DNA from: Patulibacter sp040675535
GTDB taxonomy: Bacteria > Actinomycetota > Thermoleophilia > Solirubrobacterales > Solirubrobacteraceae
Length of the DNA: 10,079 bases
Assembly: GCF_040675535.1 (NCBI RefSeq)
Contig: NZ_JBFAPC010000185.1
Span: 1 to 10,079 of the forward strand
Direction: 5' to 3'
Made by a program: the position numbers and the translations under genes. The notes beneath the pieces are model-generated. The model was not told the DNA's origin, did no database searches, and saw only the letters and a program-made list of their open reading frames with translations. Shown here piece by piece: positions 6,955-10,079 of this stretch; positions within the stretch are counted from its first letter, which is position 1, and each line of letters begins with the position of its first letter.

Positions 6955-7086
6955 GGTTGTCGGCCGGGTACTCCGGGGGGGGGCACCGGGCAATCCCCCG
7001 GGGCGAACGGCCCGGCGGGGCCCCGGGGCGCCGCGCCGGGCGGGACCGCGTGCGTCCGGCCGCCGGGCGGACGGCCCGGGGTCGAC

Positions 7087-7092
7087 TACCCT
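7087..7092 (+). promoter_or_regulatory. Leaderless-type -10 box TACCCT for the rightward MpsC gene
   Basis: TACCCT fits TAnnnT and ends six bases before the ATG at 7099. That is the spacing expected when transcription starts on the A of the start codon, and no Shine-Dalgarno lies between. No -35 box is evident. The 144-base divergent region (6955-7098) also contains a run of nine G (6975-6983) and otherwise only GC-rich low-complexity sequence. Confidence 0.45.
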
Positions 7093-7098
7093 CCGGGG

Positions 7099-7494
7099 AT
7101 GTCCGGTGCGCGCGAATCAGCCCACGACGCGCCCGCTCCCGGCGACGAGGCACAGCCGGGCGCCACGATGCTCGCCGTCTCCGACGCGATCGTCCGGCTG
7201 ATGAAGGAGCACTACGGCAAGGGTCCGACGAGCGTGAAGACCCACCTGCTCGGCGACGCGGTCGTGGTCCTCACGGCCGGCGGCATGACCAAGGTCGAGC
7301 ACACGCTGACCGACCTCGGCCACGAGGAGGCCGTGATCGAGCAGCGCCGGGTCTTCAAGCAGGCCATGACCGACCGCTTCCGCGACGTCGTGGCCGGGGC
7401 GACGGGCCGCGAGGTCGTCGCCGTCATGAGCGCCACCCACGTGGACCCCGACTACGCCTGCGAGACGTTCGTGCTCGCCCCCGAGCGGGACTGA
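7099..7494 (+). CDS. MpsC/DUF2294 family protein, 131 aa
   Basis: The protein is a full-length DUF2294 (Pfam name MpsC) domain. After a 23-residue polar, proline-rich N-terminal extension, the domain begins at MLAVSDAIVRLMKEHYGKGP (24-43), which carries the GKGP signature. It continues through VVVLTAGGMTKVEHTL and RRVFKQAMTDRFRDVVAGAT to the ATGREVVAVMS and ETFVLAP blocks. It has no membrane segment or signal peptide and should be cytosolic. The family has been associated with a sodium-linked membrane-potential-generating system in a Bacillus, but most members, including this one, have no tested role and no partner subunits are visible here. ATG at 7099 is supported by the leaderless -10 box; the internal ATG at 7168 is an alternative. 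It is divergent from a zinc-ribbon paralogue, and the pair may be co-regulated from the shared 144-base region. Confidence 0.88.
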   Translation: MSGARESAHDAPAPGDEAQPGATMLAVSDAIVRLMKEHYGKGPTSVKTHLLGDAVVVLTAGGMTKVEHTLTDLGHEEAVIEQRRVFKQAMTDRFRDVVAGATGREVVAVMSATHVDPDYACETFVLAPERD

Positions 7495-7505
7495 GCGGCC
7501 GGCGG

Positions 7506-7531
7506 TCCGCCGCCCGTCCGCGGTGGGTTTT
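7506..7531 (+). terminator. Rho-independent terminator after the MpsC gene
   Basis: CCGCCGC (7507-7513) pairs with GCGGTGG (7520-7526) with one G-T wobble, around a six-base loop. T7506-G7527 can extend it, and TTTT (7528-7531) follows directly. Runs of four T are very rare in this window, which makes the hairpin plus T-tract stand out. It sits 12 bases past the MpsC stop and separates it from the deacetylase operon. Confidence 0.5.
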
Positions 7532-7564
7532 GTCGGCGGCCGGCCGGGGTAGCCGACCGCCCCC

Positions 7565-8287
7565 ATGGCGGCGCTGCACCTGACCTTCGACGACGGCCCC
7601 TCCCCCGCGTGGACGCCCGTCGTGCTCGCCGCGCTGGAGCGGATCGGCGCCCGCGCCACGTTCTTCGTCCTCGGCGACGCGGTCCGCGCTCACCCGGACC
7701 TCGTCCGCGCGGCCGTCGCGCACGGCCACCGGGTCGAGCTGCACGCCGACCGCCACGAGCGCCACGACCGGATGTCCGCGGCGGCGATCCGGGCAGACGC
7801 CGGCGCCGCGCTGGACGCCCTGCGTGCCGCGGGCGTCGCGCCGGCCTGGTGGCGGACCCCGTGGGGCCGGATCACGGACGCCACCCGCACCGTGGCCGCC
7901 GAGCGCGGGCTGCGCCTGGTCGGCTGGGACGCCGACACCCACGACTGGCGCGGCGACCGGGCCGAGGCGATGCTCGCCGCGGTCGAGCGCGACGCGCCGG
8001 CCGGCGGCGTCGTCCTCGCCCACGACGGCCTCGGACCGGGCGCGACGCGCGCGGGCTGCGAGGAGACCGTGCGCTTCGTGTCGCTCGCCGGCGCGTGGGC
8101 CCGCGCCCGGGGGCTGGAGCTCGAGCCGCTGCCGGTGCCCGAGGACCCCGCGGCGCGCGGCGTCACCGAGGAGCGGGGTCGCGCCGACGCTACCGGCCGA
8201 TCGCGGAGCGCGGCGATCGTGGGCGCCGCGGGCGGGTCCCGCCGGTCCTCCGCGCCGGACCCGTCCCTCGCGGGCGGCCGCGCGTGA
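7565..8287 (+). CDS. CE4 polysaccharide deacetylase (NodB homology domain), cytoplasmic
   Basis: This 240-residue protein is a metal-dependent N- or O-deacetylase of sugars. All five CE4 motifs can be placed: TFDDGPS (7-13, with D9 as likely base and D10 as metal ligand), H60 and H64 in HADRH (the family usually has H-S/T-x-x-H, so alanine replaces the Ser/Thr), RTPWG (97-101), DTHDW (124-128) and LAHDG (151-155, with H153). The domain starts almost at residue 1, with no signal peptide or membrane anchor. That is unlike cell-wall-acting members and points to a cytoplasmic sugar intermediate as substrate. Residues from about 195 to the end are a low-complexity polar tail. Its TGA overlaps the next gene's GTG (GTGA), so it is the first gene of a coupled operon. 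The start has no clear Shine-Dalgarno. Activity is well supported; the substrate is inferred only from context. Confidence 0.92.
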   Translation: MAALHLTFDDGPSPAWTPVVLAALERIGARATFFVLGDAVRAHPDLVRAAVAHGHRVELHADRHERHDRMSAAAIRADAGAALDALRAAGVAPAWWRTPWGRITDATRTVAAERGLRLVGWDADTHDWRGDRAEAMLAAVERDAPAGGVVLAHDGLGPGATRAGCEETVRFVSLAGAWARARGLELEPLPVPEDPAARGVTEERGRADATGRSRSAAIVGAAGGSRRSSAPDPSLAGGRA

Positions 8288-9315
8288 GCGCCGTCCTGCC
8301 CCGCACCGGCGCCGACGTCCCGGGCTGGGACGCCGTCGCGGCCGCGGGCCTGACGGGCGGCGGCGCGTTCGCCGACCGGGCCGCCGAGCACGCCGCCCTG
8401 CGCTCCGTCGCGGCGGGGGACCTCGGGCTCGCGCGTGTCCTCGACGGCCACCGCAACGCGCTCGAGCGCCTGCTGCTGCACCGCCCGGACGAGGTCGCCG
8501 CCGCGGACCGCGCATGCGCCGCCGAGGGCGTCGTCCCCCACGGCGTCTGGGGCGCCGACCCGCGCCCGGACGACGTCCCCGCATCCGTCCCCGCCGCCCT
8601 GGACGAGGACGGCCGGACGGTCAGCGGCGTCAAGGTCTTCTGCTCCGGCGCCGGGCTCGTCGAGCGCGCGCTCGTCCTCGTCCGGCCCGCCCCCGGCGCC
8701 GCCGGCCCGACGGCGTGCGTGCTGCTCGACGTCTCGGACCCGGACCGCGCGGCGGTCGACCGCTCGTGGTTCGCCGGCGCCGCGCTGCGGACCAGCGCGA
8801 GCCACCGCGTGGTGCTCGACCGCGCACGGGTGCTCGCCACCCTGGGCCCCGCGGGCCGCGCGAGCGCCCTGCTGGAGGAGCCCTGGTTCAGCGGCGACGC
8901 CCTGCGCACCGCGGTGACGTGGGCCGGGGCGCTCGACGCCGTCCTGGCCGGGACGGGCGACGCCCTGCGCGGCCGGGAGTGCTCGGACGCCGAGGCCGTC
9001 CTGCTGGGCCGGGCGCACGCTGCGCGCGCGTCCGTCGACCGCTGGCTCGACCACGCGACGGCGGCGATCACGGAGGACCCCGCCGGGCTGCCCCGCACCG
9101 TGCTGCTGGCCCGCCTGGAGATCACCGAGCGCTGCCGCGAGGCGCTGCGCGCCTGCGCCGAGCTGACCGGGTCGCACCCGATGGCGGTCGGGGCCGACGC
9201 CGCCCGCGCCCGCGCCGACCTCGACCTGCTGCTCCTCCAGCACCGCCTGACCCCGGCGGCCGTCCGGCTCGGGCGCGAGCTGCTGTCGACCGCGAACGGG
9301 AGCACCACGTCGTGA
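8284..9315 (+). CDS. Acyl-CoA dehydrogenase-like protein, possibly non-canonical
   Basis: This 343-residue protein has the layout of the flavin-dependent acyl-CoA dehydrogenase superfamily but is shorter than the usual 380 or so. It has an N-terminal helical part (AALRSVAAGDLGLARVLDGH), a central beta part with DGRTVSGVKVFCSGAG (110-124) and TSASHRVVLDRARVL (170-184), and a C-terminal helical bundle ending DLDLLLLQHRLTPAAVRLGRELL. I cannot find an obvious catalytic glutamate or the usual C-terminal YEGT-type motif, so it may not carry out ordinary beta-oxidation chemistry. In many bacteria a divergent protein of this kind sits beside a sugar deacetylase, a NodS-like methyltransferase and a GT2 glycosyltransferase (from memory), and the same set is seen here. 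It overlaps both neighbours by four bases (GTGA at each end). Superfamily assignment is good; function in this cluster is unknown. Confidence 0.8.
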   Translation: MSAVLPRTGADVPGWDAVAAAGLTGGGAFADRAAEHAALRSVAAGDLGLARVLDGHRNALERLLLHRPDEVAAADRACAAEGVVPHGVWGADPRPDDVPASVPAALDEDGRTVSGVKVFCSGAGLVERALVLVRPAPGAAGPTACVLLDVSDPDRAAVDRSWFAGAALRTSASHRVVLDRARVLATLGPAGRASALLEEPWFSGDALRTAVTWAGALDAVLAGTGDALRGRECSDAEAVLLGRAHAARASVDRWLDHATAAITEDPAGLPRTVLLARLEITERCREALRACAELTGSHPMAVGADAARARADLDLLLLQHRLTPAAVRLGRELLSTANGSTTS

Positions 9316-9902
9316 GCACCGCCGACGCCGACCACTTCGAGGCGCGGTTCCGCGCCGACCCGGACCCGTGGCGGTACGAGGCCTCGGCCTACGAGCGGGC
9401 CAAGTACGCCCGGACGCTCGACGCCTGCGGGCCCGGGCCGTTCCCCCGCGCGCTCGAGCTCGGCGCGGCCAACGGCGTCTTCAGCGCGCTGCTGGCGAAG
9501 CGCTGCGAGGAGCTCGTCACGATCGACTTCTCCCCGACCGCCGTCGGCCTGGCCCGCGAGCGGCTGGCCGGTGCCGCCCACGTCACCGTGCTGCAGGGCA
9601 CGATCCCGGACGACCTGCCGCTCGGTGACGGCTTCGACCTCGTCGTCGCGTCGGAGGTCCTCTACTACCTCCCCGGCGACGACTTCCGGCGCACGGTCGA
9701 CCGGCTGCCGCGGCTCCTGGGCGCCGGCGGCCGGCTCGTCGCGGCCCACTGGACCGGCCAGGCCCCCGACCTGCACCGCAGCGCCGCGGAGACCCACCGC
9801 GCGCTGCGCACGGGATCCGGCCTGCGCCCGGTGCCCGACCCCGTGGGCGCCACCGCGGCGCCGGCCCGCGGGTACCTCCTCGACGCCTTCGAGATGCGAT
9901 GA
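9312..9902 (+). CDS. NodS-like class I SAM-dependent methyltransferase
   Basis: This 196-residue methyltransferase starts at GTG 9312, with GGGAG nine bases upstream and a GTGA overlap with the preceding stop. The N-terminal block FRADPDPWRYEASAYERAKY (13-32) followed by TLDAC is the characteristic opening of the NodS family. SAM-binding motif I is LELGAANG (48-55), the acidic residue after beta-2 is D72 in TIDFSP, and the VVASEVLYYLP block (111-121) is the NodS-type motif IV region. Rhizobial NodS N-methylates the deacetylated terminal glucosamine of chitooligosaccharides. Here the upstream NodB-type deacetylase could supply such a free amino group, but that link is inference; small-molecule or O-methylation is also possible. 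No signal peptide is present. The stop overlaps the next start as ATGA. Family call is strong. Confidence 0.9.
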   Translation: MSTADADHFEARFRADPDPWRYEASAYERAKYARTLDACGPGPFPRALELGAANGVFSALLAKRCEELVTIDFSPTAVGLARERLAGAAHVTVLQGTIPDDLPLGDGFDLVVASEVLYYLPGDDFRRTVDRLPRLLGAGGRLVAAHWTGQAPDLHRSAAETHRALRTGSGLRPVPDPVGATAAPARGYLLDAFEMR

Positions 9903-10079
9903 GGGCCCCGCGCGCGATGGTCGTGGTGCCCGCCCGCGACGAGGAGCTCCACGTCGGCGACGCGGTGGACGCGCTCGTGGCGCAGGCCGCCGAGGTCGGC
10001 CCGTGCTTCGGCGTCCTGGTCGTCGACGACGGCTCGCGCGACGGGACGCCCGCGGCCGTGCGGCGGGCGGCGACGCGGG
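9899..10079 (+). CDS. GT2-family glycosyltransferase, 5' part only
   Basis: ATG at 9899 overlaps the methyltransferase stop (ATGA). The first 60 codons are open to the window end. They encode a short start, then MVVVPARDEELHVGDAVDAL, the GT-A opening with the PARDEE element, and VLVVDDGSRDGTPAAV, whose VDDGSxDGT signature is the nucleotide-sugar and metal-binding region of GT2 enzymes. These are typically inverting transferases acting in the cytoplasm on lipid-linked or soluble acceptors. It is the fourth gene of the coupled operon, and the rest lies beyond the right edge. Donor and acceptor cannot be inferred. Confidence 0.88.
   Translation, partial: MRAPRAMVVVPARDEELHVGDAVDALVAQAAEVGPCFGVLVVDDGSRDGTPAAVRRAATR

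Noticed and set aside
6975..6983. Run of nine G in the divergent promoter region as a phase-variable tract
   Set aside because: It is in a GC-rich intergenic region with no clear tie to promoter spacing, and homopolymer lengths here are of doubtful accuracy. There is not enough support to call phase variation.
6232..6993. Leftward 253-residue reading that starts at the zinc-ribbon gene
   Set aside because: Beyond the first ~9 residues after the internal ATG it is a frameshifted translation with Arg/Pro-rich composition. The real coding path changes frame twice.
1..10079. tRNA, rRNA, CRISPR arrays, insertion sequences, riboswitches
   Set aside because: I saw no repeat-spacer pattern, transposase motif, terminal inverted repeats, cloverleaf or conserved RNA core on reading both strands. 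Small or divergent elements could still escape reading by eye.

Overview
The window is about 10 kb of very GC-rich DNA (roughly three quarters G+C, with almost every codon of the real genes ending in G or C). It looks like a chromosome fragment of a high-GC actinobacterium. Two genes of the DUF2294/MpsC family, a leaderless-type -10 box and the general gene content fit a Thermoleophilia-like lineage (Solirubrobacter, Conexibacter, Patulibacter relatives). That placement is an inference from memory and has not been tested by search.

Layout. The left half is transcribed leftwards. From the left edge there is a truncated LAL-type regulator ATPase (62-2281) whose expected C-terminal LuxR helix-turn-helix is missing. 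It breaks off at a suspicious junction with about 70 bases that read as another protein on the + strand. Next come a metallo-beta-lactamase-fold hydrolase (2355-3377) and a GNAT-fold acyltransferase-like protein (3374-4546), which overlap by four bases in a CTGA arrangement, with a strong 13-bp hairpin after the hydrolase. An AMP-forming acyl-CoA synthetase (4697-6370) lies upstream of them. It has a Shine-Dalgarno-dependent GTG start and a small palindrome in its upstream region.

The centre (6555-7494) holds a divergent pair of MpsC/DUF2294 genes. The rightward one (7099-7494) is full length and appears to be leaderless. The leftward one (6555-6954) is an unusual architecture: a four-cysteine zinc ribbon in place of the N-terminal part of the MpsC domain. 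As sequenced it is broken by two one-base losses in homopolymers. Adding one base at each restores a 133-residue protein.

The right part (7565-10079) is a tightly coupled rightward operon with 4-base overlaps at every junction: a cytoplasmic CE4/NodB-type deacetylase, an acyl-CoA dehydrogenase-like protein, a NodS-like SAM methyltransferase, and the start of a GT2 glycosyltransferase that runs off the window. The combination of deacetylase, N-methyltransferase-like enzyme and GT2 glycosyltransferase resembles the NodB/NodS/NodC logic of lipochitooligosaccharide synthesis. It suggests a small pathway that makes a modified sugar or glycoconjugate. A GC-rich hairpin followed by TTTT separates this operon from the MpsC gene.

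I saw no tRNA, rRNA, CRISPR, insertion sequence or riboswitch.
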